64,000 bases of DNA from Luteibacter pinisoli (GCF_006385595.1 NZ_CP041046.1:4106501-4170500); one strand, 5' to 3'; shown: positions 1-8,641, counted from the stretch's first letter. Program-made: numbers and translations. The notes: generated by a model not told the origin, from the sequence alone.

Positions 1-154
1 CTCGGAAGCCGACCTGCCGAACCACCTTGCCAACGAGAAGGCGGATGCCGGTGACAAGGCCGCCAGCGATGACGACGGCAAGCTCGCGCTCGAGGATTAC
101 GCGCTGTCCCAGGCACTGAACGTGCTGAAGGGCCTGTCGCTCAACCGGCGCTGA
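1..154 (+). CDS. S41-family C-terminal processing peptidase, 3' end only
   Basis: Reading from base 2, the last 50 codons of a gene are open to TGA at 152-154. The translated end contains LPNHLANE near its start and finishes with EDYALSQALNVLKGLSLNRR. This matches the usual C-terminus of periplasmic tail-specific (S41, CtpA/Prc-like) proteases, where an 'L..HL.NE' segment is followed by an acidic linker and a final 'D..L..ALN.LKGL' helix. The catalytic Ser/Lys region lies outside the window, so the assignment rests on this C-terminal signature alone. The next gene is convergent and its stop codon directly abuts this one. Confidence 0.6.
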   Translation, partial: SEADLPNHLANEKADAGDKAASDDDGKLALEDYALSQALNVLKGLSLNRR

Positions 155-763
155 TCACCAGAATTTCCACCAGGGACGGTGGGCGCGGGCCATGCGCTTG
201 AGACGGCGCGAGGCAGCGCGCGGCGTCGTTTCCTGGGTGATCTTCCAGCCGTCGAACGCCGGCACGCCGTAGGCGCCGGCACCCATGTCGTACTCGAAGC
301 CGGTGACGGTCTCGGCCAGCTCCACTGGCAGCGCCTGGAAGCAGTCCACGTCGTTACCCAGCGCGTCCGCCGCGTCCTGCTCGGCTTCGAACCGCGCATG
401 CAGGATGTCGAAGGTGGGTGGCAGCTCGCCGCTGGTGGACAAGGCCCGCACCGCGCTGTCGGCATGGTGCTCGACATGCCATGCCGGTTTGCCGTTTTCG
501 TAGGCGGTCACCATGCTCCCGGAGAACTCATCCCAGCGCACGGCCACCACCTTGCAGCCTTCGGACAACGGCAGCAGGGAATCTTCGGTGAGCAGCGGGG
601 AGGCGAAACGGGTGACGACGACGAACCAGCCGTTGGGCAGCGCCACGGACATGCCGCGCCGCGCGTGGGCGGAGACCTCGCCACTGGGGACGAGGTCCAG
701 GGCGGCGAAGACCGCATCGCCGTCTTTGCCCTTCACCGCCAGCCAGCCGCGGCTCCCGGTCAT
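155..763 (-). CDS. hypothetical protein, 202 aa
   Basis: A complete 202-residue frame begins ATG at 763 and reads MTGSRGWLAVKGKDGDAVFAAL. No signal peptide or membrane segment is visible. It is a soluble alpha/beta-looking protein with a basic, aromatic C-terminus (RRLKRMARAHRPWWKFW). I do not recognise a characterised family. The gene ends flush against the convergent protease gene and starts 5 bases after the tatC stop, so it is probably the last gene of the tatABC transcript. No function is proposed. Confidence 0.7.
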   Translation of the reverse strand: MTGSRGWLAVKGKDGDAVFAALDLVPSGEVSAHARRGMSVALPNGWFVVVTRFASPLLTEDSLLPLSEGCKVVAVRWDEFSGSMVTAYENGKPAWHVEHHADSAVRALSTSGELPPTFDILHARFEAEQDAADALGNDVDCFQALPVELAETVTGFEYDMGAGAYGVPAFDGWKITQETTPRAASRRLKRMARAHRPWWKFW

Positions 764-768
764 CGCAG

Positions 769-1521
769 CTACTCCCGTTCGGCGGGTTTCAGCAGGAATC
801 GTACGGACAGAAGCCCTATTTCATAGAGCAGGCACATCGGCACCGCAAGCATCACCATGGACAGCAGGTCCGGCGGGGTGATGAAAGCGGCGATGGCAAA
901 GGCGCCGACGATGGCGTAGCCACGGCCCTTGCTGAGCTTCTCGGCGTCCACGATGCCCATGGCGGCGAGGATCACGACGGCCACCGGCACCTCGAAACAC
1001 AGGCCGAAGGCAAAGAACATCAGCGATACGAAATCGAGGTAGTGCGTGATGTCCGTCATCATGGCCACGCCTTCGGGCGTCACCGCGTTGAGGAACTTGA
1101 ACGCCGCCGGCATCACCACGAAGTACGCGAAGGCACAGCCCGCGTAGAACAGCACCAGCGCAGCCACCAGCAACGGCCGTGCGAGGCGCTTTTCGTGCCG
1201 GTACAGGCCCGGGCTGACGAAAGCCCACAGCTGGTACAGGATCATCGGCATGCTGATGAACAGCGCCACGTAGAAGGCGAGCTTCAGCGGCGTGACGAAC
1301 GGGCTGGCGACCTCGGTGGCGATGAGATGCGCGCCATTGGGCATCTTCTCCACCAGCGGCCTGGCCAGTTCCGCGTAGAGGTGGTTGGCCAGCGGCACCA
1401 GTGCCAGCAAGACGGCCAGCAGCACCACGATCGCCCGCATGAGGCGGCTGCGCAGTTCAATCAGGTGGGAAAACAGGCCTTGCTCGAGTTCGTCTTCGGC
1501 CGACGGATCACGTGCGGTCAT
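769..1521 (-). CDS. tatC: Sec-independent protein translocase TatC
   Basis: TatC is the polytopic receptor of the twin-arginine translocase. With TatB it binds the RR signal peptide of folded exported proteins. The 250-residue product has the N-terminal 'FSHLIELRSRL' signature (about residues 17-27), the first periplasmic-loop motif 'FVSPGLYRHEKR' with its conserved Pro and Glu, and six hydrophobic segments, as expected for the family. The start ATG at 1521 overlaps the end of tatB by 14 bases, indicating translational coupling. Likely clients here include metalloproteins of the respiratory chain. Confidence 0.96.
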   Translation of the reverse strand: MTARDPSAEDELEQGLFSHLIELRSRLMRAIVVLLAVLLALVPLANHLYAELARPLVEKMPNGAHLIATEVASPFVTPLKLAFYVALFISMPMILYQLWAFVSPGLYRHEKRLARPLLVAALVLFYAGCAFAYFVVMPAAFKFLNAVTPEGVAMMTDITHYLDFVSLMFFAFGLCFEVPVAVVILAAMGIVDAEKLSKGRGYAIVGAFAIAAFITPPDLLSMVMLAVPMCLLYEIGLLSVRFLLKPAERE

Positions 1522-1933
1522 GCGGTTCGTTCCGGCCGGGCTCGTCGCCGCCCTGGTTCAGCGGGAGCATGTCGCGCTCCGGGTCAGGCTCGCGCCGGCC
1601 CGCATGTGCGGACTGGGCGTCAGTATAGGCATCGCGCACCTGGGCGCTGCTGTCGCGGAAGGCGTCACCCACGCCGGTGCCAGCGTCACGGAAATCCTTC
1701 TGGACGTTCTCGTGGGCCGCGCGGGCGCTGTCGGCGGTCTCGCGCAGGGTGCGCTTGATTTCCTCGGCCTGGATTTCGCGTTCGACTTCCGTGCGGACGC
1801 TGTCCCAGCCGTTGCGCACGCGACGCAACAGCGCGCCCGCGGTGCGGGCGGCGTGCGGCAGGCGCTCGGGGCCGAGGACGATCAGCGCCACCAGGGCGAG
1901 CAGCAGCAGCTTTCCGAAGCTGATCTCGATCAT
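1508..1933 (-). CDS. tatB: Tat translocase subunit TatB
   Basis: TatB is a single-span membrane protein that forms the TatBC receptor. The 141-residue product starts MIEISFGKLLLLALVALIVL, with one N-terminal membrane segment, then the 'GPERLP' hinge typical of TatB, and a long charged amphipathic helix (about residues 30-85). The C-terminal third is hydrophilic and poorly conserved, as usual. It lies between tatA and tatC; 15 bases separate the tatA stop from its start and its 3' end overlaps tatC. Confidence 0.94.
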   Translation of the reverse strand: MIEISFGKLLLLALVALIVLGPERLPHAARTAGALLRRVRNGWDSVRTEVEREIQAEEIKRTLRETADSARAAHENVQKDFRDAGTGVGDAFRDSSAQVRDAYTDAQSAHAGRREPDPERDMLPLNQGGDEPGRNEPHDRT

Positions 1934-1948
1934 GGGGCGAGGCGCATG

Positions 1949-2188
1949 TTACGGGTTGCGGTCGTGGGTCTCGGTGCTATCGCGCCGGACGTTTTCCTGC
2001 GTGGACGTGCTTTCCGCGCGCAGCTTCTCGGCATCACGACGGCGCTGCTCTTCCTCTTCGCCGCCATCCATGCCCTTCTTGAAGTCGCGCATGGCGCCAC
2101 CCAGATCCGAGCCGATGTTGCGCAGCTTCTTCGTGCCAAAGATCAGCACGACGACGAGCAGCAGGAGGACGATATGGGTAATGCTCAT
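1949..2188 (-). CDS. tatA: Tat translocase pore subunit TatA
   Basis: TatA oligomerises to form the size-fitting pore of the Tat system. The 79-residue product has an N-terminal membrane helix (MSITHIVLLLLVVVLIF), then the canonical 'FGTKKLRNIGSDLGGAMRDFKKG' hinge and amphipathic helix, and an acidic/polar tail. Length is normal for TatA/E. It is first in the tatABC order. A 7-bp inverted repeat (ACGGGGC/GCCCCGT, 2226-2243) lies in the 77-base gap before it; it has no T-tract and its role is unknown. Confidence 0.95.
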   Translation of the reverse strand: MSITHIVLLLLVVVLIFGTKKLRNIGSDLGGAMRDFKKGMDGGEEEEQRRRDAEKLRAESTSTQENVRRDSTETHDRNP

Positions 2189-2265
2189 GAGAACCTCGGG
2201 GCACCCCCTTCAGGGCACCGATGGGACGGGGCCGGCGCCCCGTGGGACGCCGGATGGAGCGACAC

Positions 2266-2955
2266 TCACTTCTGAGTGTACTCCTCGAGTTTATCGCGGA
2301 ATGCGTTCACCTCGCTTGGAACATTCGTGACGCCGCCTTCAAAAATCCGGCGAGCGGTGATGCCCGAGCCGTAGATTTCCTCATTCGAGTCGTCATCGAT
2401 GCTGATCCGGGAGCCATCCAGCGAGATGCCGGCGAACAGGCCCTTGGCGCGCGAATAGGTGTAAATCTCGGCGTTCATCTTGCCATTGGTGGCCGCCATG
2501 GCCGAGCGGCCGACCGGGCCGGCGGCCGCGGAGGCGCTGGCGCCCATGGTGAACTGGCCGTCGATGATCTGGTCCACGCCGCGCTGGGTGCGGAACACCA
2601 GGATCACGTCGATGGACTGGATGCCAGCCTGGAAGCCCACGCCCGCGGCGGCCGTGGAGATGAAATTGGGATTGGACCAGGTGCCCGTGCAGTCCTTGCG
2701 CTCGGCGATGACGCCCTCGCCCTTGGCGCCGGAGAACACGAAACCGCCCTTGACCATGCCGGGAATGATGGCGACGGCGCAGGCATTCTTCAGCAGGTCG
2801 CCCGGGAGGGATTTGTCCGGGGCGTCGTTCATCATTTCGTCGAGGACCCTCACGGCTTCGCGCGCCTGCTTGCGCGGCGGGTCCGCTGCCTGGGCGGCCA
2901 GGGAAGGCAGCAACGCGGCAAGGCCGAGGGCGAGCAGGGAAAGGCGTGAGGTCAT
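2266..2955 (-). CDS. exported SYLF (YSC84-like) lipid-binding domain protein
   Basis: The 229-residue product has a cleavable signal peptide (MTSRLSLLALGLAALLPSLA, probable cleavage after AQA at about 23). It is followed by a SYLF/DUF500 domain: 'LLKNACAVAIIPGMVKGGFVFSG', then 'GVGFQAGIQSIDVILVF' and 'SRAKGLFAGISLDGS'. Eukaryotic members bind phosphoinositides; bacterial members are periplasmic or secreted proteins of unproven role. It is transcribed toward tatA, possibly in one unit, and is divergent from hemH. Function beyond the domain name is not established. Confidence 0.85.
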   Translation of the reverse strand: MTSRLSLLALGLAALLPSLAAQAADPPRKQAREAVRVLDEMMNDAPDKSLPGDLLKNACAVAIIPGMVKGGFVFSGAKGEGVIAERKDCTGTWSNPNFISTAAAGVGFQAGIQSIDVILVFRTQRGVDQIIDGQFTMGASASAAAGPVGRSAMAATNGKMNAEIYTYSRAKGLFAGISLDGSRISIDDDSNEEIYGSGITARRIFEGGVTNVPSEVNAFRDKLEEYTQK

Positions 2956-3061
2956 CGATGGCTCCTTGAGGGCGCTTTAGGCAGGATCCGCGGCAATGTG
3001 CGGCGAGAGGCCATCGCCTGCGTATGGCAGACTGGGCTGGTCCCCGCGAACACCGAATCCG

Positions 3062-4183
3062 ATGCCAGGTACCCCGAACTATACCGGCCTGAACGGGCAT
3101 TCCCATGACCTTCCGGCCAAGGCAGCCGTGCTGCTGGTTAATCTTGGTACACCTGAGGCGCCCACCGCGGCCGCCGTCAGGCCTTACCTTGCTGAATTCC
3201 TTGGCGACCCACGGGTCATCGAGTACCCGCGGCTGCTCTGGAAGCTGATCCTCCACGGCGTGATCCTGAGGATTCGCCCAAAGCGCTCGGCCCACGCCTA
3301 CCAGCGGATCTGGACGGCGGAGGGCTCGCCCCTGCGTACCGGCAGCGAGGCGCTGGCCGCCGCACTGGGCGCGGAACTGGCGCGCCGTCGGCCGGGCCCG
3401 GTCACCGTCGCCCTGGCGATGCGCTACGGCAAGCCTTCCGTGGCCGCCACGGTGGCGAAACTGCAGCGTGAAGGCGTGCGCCGCCTGCTGGTGCTGCCGC
3501 TCTATCCGCAGTACTCCGCCACCAGCACCGGCAGCGTCTTCGACGCCGTGGCCGACACGGTGAAAGGCCTGCGCTGGCCGCCGGAACTGCGCCAGGTCAA
3601 CGATTACCACGACCACCCGGCCTACATCGCGGCGCTGGCCGACAGCGTCCGCGCCCACTGGGCGGCCAACGGCCGTGGCGAGAAGCTGCTGATGAGCTTC
3701 CATGGCATCCCCGAGCGCTACGTGCGCTCGGGCGATCCGTACTACTGCCAGTGCCATGCCACCGCGCGCCTGCTGCGCGAGGCGCTGGGGCTGTCCGAAG
3801 AGGAAGCGCTCTTCAGCTTCCAGTCCCGCGTGGGCCGCGAGCGCTGGCTGCATCCGTATACCGATGAGACCATCCGCGCCCTTGGTGCCAGCGGCCTCAA
3901 GCGGATCGACGTGATCAGCCCCGGCTTTGCCGTGGACTGCCTGGAAACACTGGAAGAGATCGCCATGCAGAATGCGGAGTTTTTCCGCGAGGCGGGCGGC
4001 GAGACGCTCAGCTACATCCCCTGCCTGAACAGCGCGCCGGCCCACGTGGCCGCGCTGGCCGACCTGGTGCTCACCCATAGCCAGGGCTGGCCCGAGTTCG
4101 ACCCCGCCTACGATGCCGCCGCCGAGGCGGTGAAACTCGCCGCCGCCCGCGAACGCGCGCGCAAGGCAGGCGCCGGTGCGTGA
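3062..4183 (+). CDS. hemH: ferrochelatase
   Basis: HemH inserts Fe2+ into protoporphyrin IX in the last step of protoheme synthesis at the cytoplasmic membrane. The 373-residue product carries 'VLLVNLGTPEAP' near the N-terminus, the catalytic His in 'SFHGIPERY' (H214), and the conserved 'PGFAVDCLETLEEI' segment with the second metal/proton residue (E295). I chose ATG 3062 (MPGTPNYTGL) over an in-frame start at 2996 because residues upstream are not ferrochelatase-like. The heme made here feeds the adjacent heme O/A synthesis genes ctaB and ctaA. Confidence 0.95.
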   Translation: MPGTPNYTGLNGHSHDLPAKAAVLLVNLGTPEAPTAAAVRPYLAEFLGDPRVIEYPRLLWKLILHGVILRIRPKRSAHAYQRIWTAEGSPLRTGSEALAAALGAELARRRPGPVTVALAMRYGKPSVAATVAKLQREGVRRLLVLPLYPQYSATSTGSVFDAVADTVKGLRWPPELRQVNDYHDHPAYIAALADSVRAHWAANGRGEKLLMSFHGIPERYVRSGDPYYCQCHATARLLREALGLSEEEALFSFQSRVGRERWLHPYTDETIRALGASGLKRIDVISPGFAVDCLETLEEIAMQNAEFFREAGGETLSYIPCLNSAPAHVAALADLVLTHSQGWPEFDPAYDAAAEAVKLAAARERARKAGAGA

Positions 4184-5012
4184 GCTCAAGATAGCGATCC
4201 CCGGCCTCGAACTGGCCGGCCTTTCGTGGGGTGAGCCGGACGCGCAGCCGCTGCTGATGGTGCACGGCTGGCTCGATAACGCGGCCAGCTTCGCCCTGCT
4301 CGCGCCCCTCCTGGCCGACCGCTTCCACGTCATCGCCCTCGACCTGCCGGGTCACGGGCACTCGGGGCACCTGCCCGAGTCCACGATTTACCAGCACGTC
4401 GATTACGTCCGTGCGCTGCTGGCCGCCGCCGACGCGCTCGCCCTGCCCCGCTTCCACCTGCTCGGCCACTCGCTGGGTGCGGGCGTGGCGACGCTCGCAG
4501 CCATTGCCGCACCGGAACGCATGCGCGGACTCGCCCTCATCGAAGGCCTCGGCCCGCTGGGTGACGATGGGTCGCGCACGCTGGACCGGTTCCGCGAGGC
4601 GATGGCGATCAAGGCCACGGGCAATCGCCCCCTGCGCGTCTTCCCCACCATCGAGGCCGCGGCGGAAGCGCGGGCGATGGCCAGTGGGCTCGACCCTGCG
4701 CTAGGCAGGCATATCGTCGAACGCGGCCTGCAACCCTCGGGCGACGGCTACAGCTGGCGCAGCGATCCGCGCCTGTCGCGACCGACCGCCGTGCGCCTGG
4801 CGGAAACCCAGGTGATGGCGCTACTCCTCGGCCTCGCCGCGCCGACCTCCCTGCTGCTGGCGCGGCCGCATCCGCCGTATCTCGAGCCGGAGTCGCTGCA
4901 GGTGCGCATCGACTGCGTCGACGATATCCGCGTCACCCACATGGATGGCGGCCATCACCTGCACATGGAACACCCTGCCGCCGTCGCGAACTGGGTGCAC
5001 AACGCCTTCTGA
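4176..5012 (+). CDS. alpha/beta hydrolase
   Basis: Starting at GTG 4176, inside the end of hemH (8-base overlap), this 278-residue protein has a classical alpha/beta-hydrolase layout: oxyanion segment 'MVHGWLDNAASF', 'DLPGHGHSGH', nucleophile elbow 'LLGHSLGAG' (S99), and a C-terminal His in 'MDGGHHLHMEHP'. It resembles serine hydrolase-like proteins of unknown substrate. The overlap implies translational coupling with ferrochelatase, but no biochemical link is known. Its stop abuts the convergent ctaB stop. Confidence 0.85.
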   Translation: MRELKIAIPGLELAGLSWGEPDAQPLLMVHGWLDNAASFALLAPLLADRFHVIALDLPGHGHSGHLPESTIYQHVDYVRALLAAADALALPRFHLLGHSLGAGVATLAAIAAPERMRGLALIEGLGPLGDDGSRTLDRFREAMAIKATGNRPLRVFPTIEAAAEARAMASGLDPALGRHIVERGLQPSGDGYSWRSDPRLSRPTAVRLAETQVMALLLGLAAPTSLLLARPHPPYLEPESLQVRIDCVDDIRVTHMDGGHHLHMEHPAAVANWVHNAF

Positions 5013-5930
5013 TCAGACGATCGGTTCGAACCGCACCGGCAGGTGGATCACCGGCTCCACCAGCCAGTGATCGGCCAGCAGGAAGGCGAACAACACCATC
5101 AGGTAGATGATGGAGTAGTTGAACATCTTCATCGGGAAGAAATCGTCGGTGGACGAGAACAACCGCACCGCGTACCAGAGGAAGCCGATGCCGAGCACTA
5201 CGGCGCCGAACAGGTAGATGAGGCCGTTCATGCCGGTAAGGAACGGCAGCAGGGTCACCAGGAACAACAGCACCGTGTAGAAGAGGATGTGCCAGCGGGT
5301 GAACGTCACGCCGTGGGTCACCGGCAGCATCGGCACCTGCGCGCGCGAGTAGTCATCCACGCGGAAGATGGCCAGCGCCCAGAAGTGCGGCGGCGTCCAC
5401 ACGAAGATGATCAGCAGCAGCTGCAGCGCGTACGGGTGCAGCGAACCGGTAACCGCCGTCCAGCCCAGCACCGGCGGTGCGGCGCCAGCGAGTCCGCCGA
5501 TGACGATGTTCTGCGGTGTCGCGCGCTTCAGGTAAGCGGTGTAGATCACCGCGTAACCGATCAGCGAGAAGAACGTCAGCACCGCGGTGAGCATGTTGAC
5601 CAGCAGCACGAGCACCAGCATCGAGACGATGCCCAGGCTCATCGCAAACACGAACACCTGCATCGGCGTCAGCTCGCCCGTGGCCAGCGGACGGTGCGAC
5701 GTGCGCGCCATCAGCTTGTCGATGCGCTGGTCGATCAGGTGGTTGAATGCCGCCGCCGAGGCCGAGGCCAGCCAGATGCCGAGCGTGCCGAAGAGGCCCG
5801 ACTGCCAGGTGGGGAGCACGCGGTTGCCATCGCTATCGACCGCCAGGAACATGCCGATGACCGCACAGAACACCAGCAACGCGACGACGCGCGGCTTGGT
5901 CAGCTCCAGGTATTGCTTGAACTTGGTCAC
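5013..5930 (-). CDS. ctaB: protoheme IX farnesyltransferase (heme O synthase)
   Basis: This membrane prenyltransferase converts heme B to heme O using farnesyl diphosphate, supplying cytochrome c oxidase. The 305-residue product is a UbiA-superfamily protein with about eight to nine membrane helices. It has the active-site motif N63-x3-D67-x3-D71 ('NHLIDQRIDKLMARTSHRPLA') and a second conserved loop 'DDYSRAQVPMLPVTHG'. Its start overlaps the ctaA stop by 4 bases. In many gammaproteobacterial cox clusters sco1 follows this gene; here it abuts a convergent hydrolase gene instead. Confidence 0.96.
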   Translation of the reverse strand: MTKFKQYLELTKPRVVALLVFCAVIGMFLAVDSDGNRVLPTWQSGLFGTLGIWLASASAAAFNHLIDQRIDKLMARTSHRPLATGELTPMQVFVFAMSLGIVSMLVLVLLVNMLTAVLTFFSLIGYAVIYTAYLKRATPQNIVIGGLAGAAPPVLGWTAVTGSLHPYALQLLLIIFVWTPPHFWALAIFRVDDYSRAQVPMLPVTHGVTFTRWHILFYTVLLFLVTLLPFLTGMNGLIYLFGAVVLGIGFLWYAVRLFSSTDDFFPMKMFNYSIIYLMVLFAFLLADHWLVEPVIHLPVRFEPIV

Positions 5931-7072
5931 GGGGTCTCCGACGGAAGTCGCTGCGTGCTGGCCAGGGCCGCAAGCAGGGTAAACAGCAGCAGCGCGGCCA
6001 CGCCATTGTGCGCCGTCGCCATGGGCAGCGGCAGGCCAAGGTGCACATTGCCGATGCCGAGCAACACCTGCGCCACGAGCACCACGGCCACGGCGATGCC
6101 CACCTTACGCAGGCCCGCACGCGCCAGCTTGTGCGAAAGCCACGCCAGGTAAAGGAAGGTCACCGCGGCACCGATGCGGTGCGCGAGCTGGATGGCGCTG
6201 CGTGCGGCCATGTCGAGCACGCCGCCTTCGTAGTTCACGCCGATGCCACGCCACAGGACGAAGGCCTCGGGGAAGTCCGTCTGCGGCCACCACGCACCCA
6301 TGCACTTCGGGAAATCCGTGCCGCAGGCCAGGGCGGCGTAGTTGGAACTCGTCCAGCCACCGAGGGTGATCTGGCACACCAGCACCACGATGCCGATAGC
6401 CACCGGCACGCGCAGCGCGGCGTAGCGCCCGTCCGTCGCGCCCACGCCCCACCAGCGCAACGCGGCCCAGGCCAGCAGGGCGAACGTGGCCATGCCGCCC
6501 AGCAGGTGGCCAGTGACGACGATGGGCTTCACCAGCAGGGTCACCGTCCACATGCCGAGCATGGCCTGGAAAATGATGACCGCGAGCGCGGCGACACCGA
6601 CGCGCCATGCGCCCGGCCGGTCAAGCGTTGCGGCGGCGAACAAGGGCAGCGCAATCGCCAGCGCGGAGAGCACCGACGAGATGACGTGCTCGCCGCGGAT
6701 ATACATGACCACGCCCACGGCCGCGAACACCGCGGCGACGAGCACGGCTGCCACGGCCGCCTTGCGGCGCCAGGCCGCGATCAGCGCGATGGCCAGCACC
6801 ATGAAGCCCAGGCTACCGGCGAGGAAGCGGTGGACCTGCTCGCGCCAGGCCTTGTGCGTTTCGTACGGGCGATCCGGGAAGGCCTGGTTGGCCTGCGCGA
6901 TGTCCTGTGCGTGGCCGGGCCAGGTGACCTTGCCGTAGCAGGTCGGCCAGTCCGGGCACGACAGCCCTGCGTTGGAAAGGCGCACGAACGCACCAAACAT
7001 CACCACGCCGAACGCGAACAGCGCGGCGAGGAGAGCGAGCGTGCGCAGGGTTTTCACGGCACGGGGCGACAT
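5927..7072 (-). CDS. ctaA: heme A synthase (COX15/CtaA)
   Basis: CtaA oxidises the C8 methyl of heme O to a formyl group, giving heme A for the aa3 oxidase. The 381-residue product has about eight membrane segments. The conserved His ligands lie in segments such as 'ETHKAWREQVHRFLAG', 'VVTGHLLGG' and 'SAIQLAHRIGAAVTF', and the paired Cys loop reads 'CPDWPTCYGK' (compare also 'ACGTDFPKCMG'). Its start shares one base with the preceding 186-aa gene's stop, so SURF1, this gene and ctaB form one unit. Confidence 0.95.
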   Translation of the reverse strand: MSPRAVKTLRTLALLAALFAFGVVMFGAFVRLSNAGLSCPDWPTCYGKVTWPGHAQDIAQANQAFPDRPYETHKAWREQVHRFLAGSLGFMVLAIALIAAWRRKAAVAAVLVAAVFAAVGVVMYIRGEHVISSVLSALAIALPLFAAATLDRPGAWRVGVAALAVIIFQAMLGMWTVTLLVKPIVVTGHLLGGMATFALLAWAALRWWGVGATDGRYAALRVPVAIGIVVLVCQITLGGWTSSNYAALACGTDFPKCMGAWWPQTDFPEAFVLWRGIGVNYEGGVLDMAARSAIQLAHRIGAAVTFLYLAWLSHKLARAGLRKVGIAVAVVLVAQVLLGIGNVHLGLPLPMATAHNGVAALLLFTLLAALASTQRLPSETP

Positions 7073-7632
7073 CAGCGGATCACCTTCTGCAGGTCTTTAC
7101 GCAGGCCACTCGGATCAAACCCGGCGGGATACCAGGCAAGCGCGGTGGCATTGGATTCCACCAGCACGGCGGACACCGTGTCCGGCGTGGTCGGGCGGAA
7201 CGGCGCGAACGTCGCCTCGCCGCCGCTGCCGATGGCGTAATCGGCCATCACGGCCTGCGCGTCGGCGGTGGTCGGCACGGTACCCACGTACAGCAGGCGC
7301 AGGCGATCCGCGTTGCGATTGAGCACGATGCGGGCATTGCGCATCAGCGCCAGGGTTTTCAGGCATTCGGCGGCGCAGGCGGGGCCCGGAAGCACCACCA
7401 GCGTGAGGCGCGGCTCGCTGTCGCGCCAGGCCCACGGCTTGCCGGCCACGTCCACGCGCACGCTTTCGAAGCTGCGCTGCGGCAGGATCGGCTGCCCGTT
7501 GCCCTTGCCCTGCGGCTGCCAGTCGGTGAGCGTGAGGATGCCCGCGGCCACGATGGGCGCAAGGAACACCAGCATGATCAGCACCAGCTTCAGGCGGCCG
7601 CTACGGGTGGCGTTGGCTTGGGATTCGCTCAT
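7072..7632 (-). CDS. membrane-anchored thioredoxin-fold-like protein with a CxxxC motif (cox assembly locus)
   Basis: The 186-residue product begins MSESQANATRSGRLKLVLIM (ATG 7632, overlapping the SURF1 stop by 4 bases). It has one N-terminal membrane anchor (about residues 15-37) and a periplasmic domain with 'GPACAAECLKTLALM', giving Cys-x3-Cys as in Sco copper chaperones. The C-terminal 'AGFDPSGLRKDLQKVI' resembles the end of Sco/thioredoxin folds. The Sco His ligand is not evident. A gene of similar size sits between SURF1 and COX15 in Pseudomonas-type cox clusters and is usually left hypothetical. A role in oxidase assembly is inference from position and motif. Confidence 0.6.
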   Translation of the reverse strand: MSESQANATRSGRLKLVLIMLVFLAPIVAAGILTLTDWQPQGKGNGQPILPQRSFESVRVDVAGKPWAWRDSEPRLTLVVLPGPACAAECLKTLALMRNARIVLNRNADRLRLLYVGTVPTTADAQAVMADYAIGSGGEATFAPFRPTTPDTVSAVLVESNATALAWYPAGFDPSGLRKDLQKVIR

Positions 7633-8363
7633 GGGTTCTCGTTGCGCGGGCGGCGCCGCCGGTTGCGGTGGAGAAGGACGAAGATCACGACCGCGGCGAG
7701 CGCGAAGGTGAACCACTGGAAGGCGTACGCGCGATGGCGCGCCGGCGGCATCACCGCCGGCGTCCATTCGCGGGCGTAGATCGAGGCCGGGTCGGTGTCG
7801 AGCAGCAACACGCGAGGATACAGCGAGCGATGCAGGTCAGCGGCGACTTCGCCCAGGTCGACATAAACCAGGGTCTTGTCGGGCCCCTTCTGCTCCGGGA
7901 GGCGATCGCCACCGAGGCGAATGCCGACACCCGGAGGGGGCACGTAGAGGCCAAGCAAGGTCGCCGGTGCTTCGGGCACGGGTGGCAGCTTCGGCAAGCT
8001 TCCCGCTTCCCGTGGCAGGAAGCCCTGGTCCACCAGCACCGCGTGGTTGTCGCCCTTCGGAAGGAAGGGCACGTAAACGTGCACGCCGGCCTGGCCCGCC
8101 CGGGTCTGGTCGTCCAGCACGTAGCGGTGGCCCGGGAGGTAGACGCCCGAAAGGGCCACGCGGGGGTAGCGATCCGCCGGCGGCGCGCTGGCGATGCTGG
8201 CAAAATCCTCCACGGGCGCCTCGCTGGCTGCGGCGTAGCGCCGCAGGAGCTCGTCCTTTTCGTCAGCCCGATCCAGCTGCCACACGCCCAGGCGCGTAAA
8301 AAGCAGCACGCCGGCCACCGTCAGTGCGACAGCGAACCACGTCGGGCGGCGCAGCAAGCTCAT
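7629..8363 (-). CDS. SURF1 family cytochrome c oxidase assembly protein
   Basis: SURF1/Shy1 proteins assist heme A insertion into subunit I. The 244-residue product starts MSLLRRPTWFAVALTVAGVL at ATG 8363. A 14-residue in-frame extension upstream is not SURF1-like. It shows the diagnostic two-helix topology: an N-terminal helix with 'LGVWQLDRADEK', a periplasmic domain containing 'RYVLDDQTRAGQAGVHVYVPF' and 'VLVDQGFLPRE', and a C-terminal helix 'HRAYAFQWFTFALAAVVIFVL'. It leads the ctaA/ctaB assembly transcript and is divergent from the DUF2909 gene. Confidence 0.93.
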   Translation of the reverse strand: MSLLRRPTWFAVALTVAGVLLFTRLGVWQLDRADEKDELLRRYAAASEAPVEDFASIASAPPADRYPRVALSGVYLPGHRYVLDDQTRAGQAGVHVYVPFLPKGDNHAVLVDQGFLPREAGSLPKLPPVPEAPATLLGLYVPPPGVGIRLGGDRLPEQKGPDKTLVYVDLGEVAADLHRSLYPRVLLLDTDPASIYAREWTPAVMPPARHRAYAFQWFTFALAAVVIFVLLHRNRRRRPRNENP

Positions 8364-8404
8364 GCAAAGCCCCGCGCGGCCACGGCTATACTCGGATTGT
8401 CGCA

Positions 8405-8641
8405 ATGAAGCGGAACGGTCACGTGGAAACCATCTACAAATACGCGCTGGTGGTCCTGCTCCTGGTGGTGCTCTTTAACCTGGGCCAGGCGCTGTTCTTC
8501 ATGATGACCGACAAGGGCCAGAGCAAGCGCACCGTCTGGGCGCTCACCCGCCGCATCGGCCTTTCGCTGCTGCTCATCGCCATGGTGGCCCTGGGCATCT
8601 TCATGGGGTGGCTGCACCCCCATGACGTCGGCCAATTCTAA
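8405..8641 (+). CDS. DUF2909 twin-transmembrane protein
   Basis: The 78-residue product begins MKRNGHVETIYKYALVVLLL and has two membrane helices separated by a basic loop 'MTDKGQSKRTVWALTRRIG', the pattern of the DUF2909 family. Such genes sit in opposite orientation next to SURF1 in Pseudomonas and related cox clusters, as here. A -10-like TATACT (8387-8392) lies only 13 bases before the ATG at 8405, suggesting a very short leader; no -35 match is clear. Molecular function is unknown. Confidence 0.85.
   Translation: MKRNGHVETIYKYALVVLLLVVLFNLGQALFFMMTDKGQSKRTVWALTRRIGLSLLLIAMVALGIFMGWLHPHDVGQF

Noticed and set aside
2226..2243. GC-rich inverted repeat upstream of tatA as a terminator for the SYLF gene
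   Set aside because: It has no T-run and lies upstream of tatA, while the SYLF gene ends at 2266 on the same strand; no function could be assigned.
2393..4333. Long minus-strand frame spanning hemH and the SYLF gene
   Set aside because: It crosses two well supported genes on different strands and has no family features.
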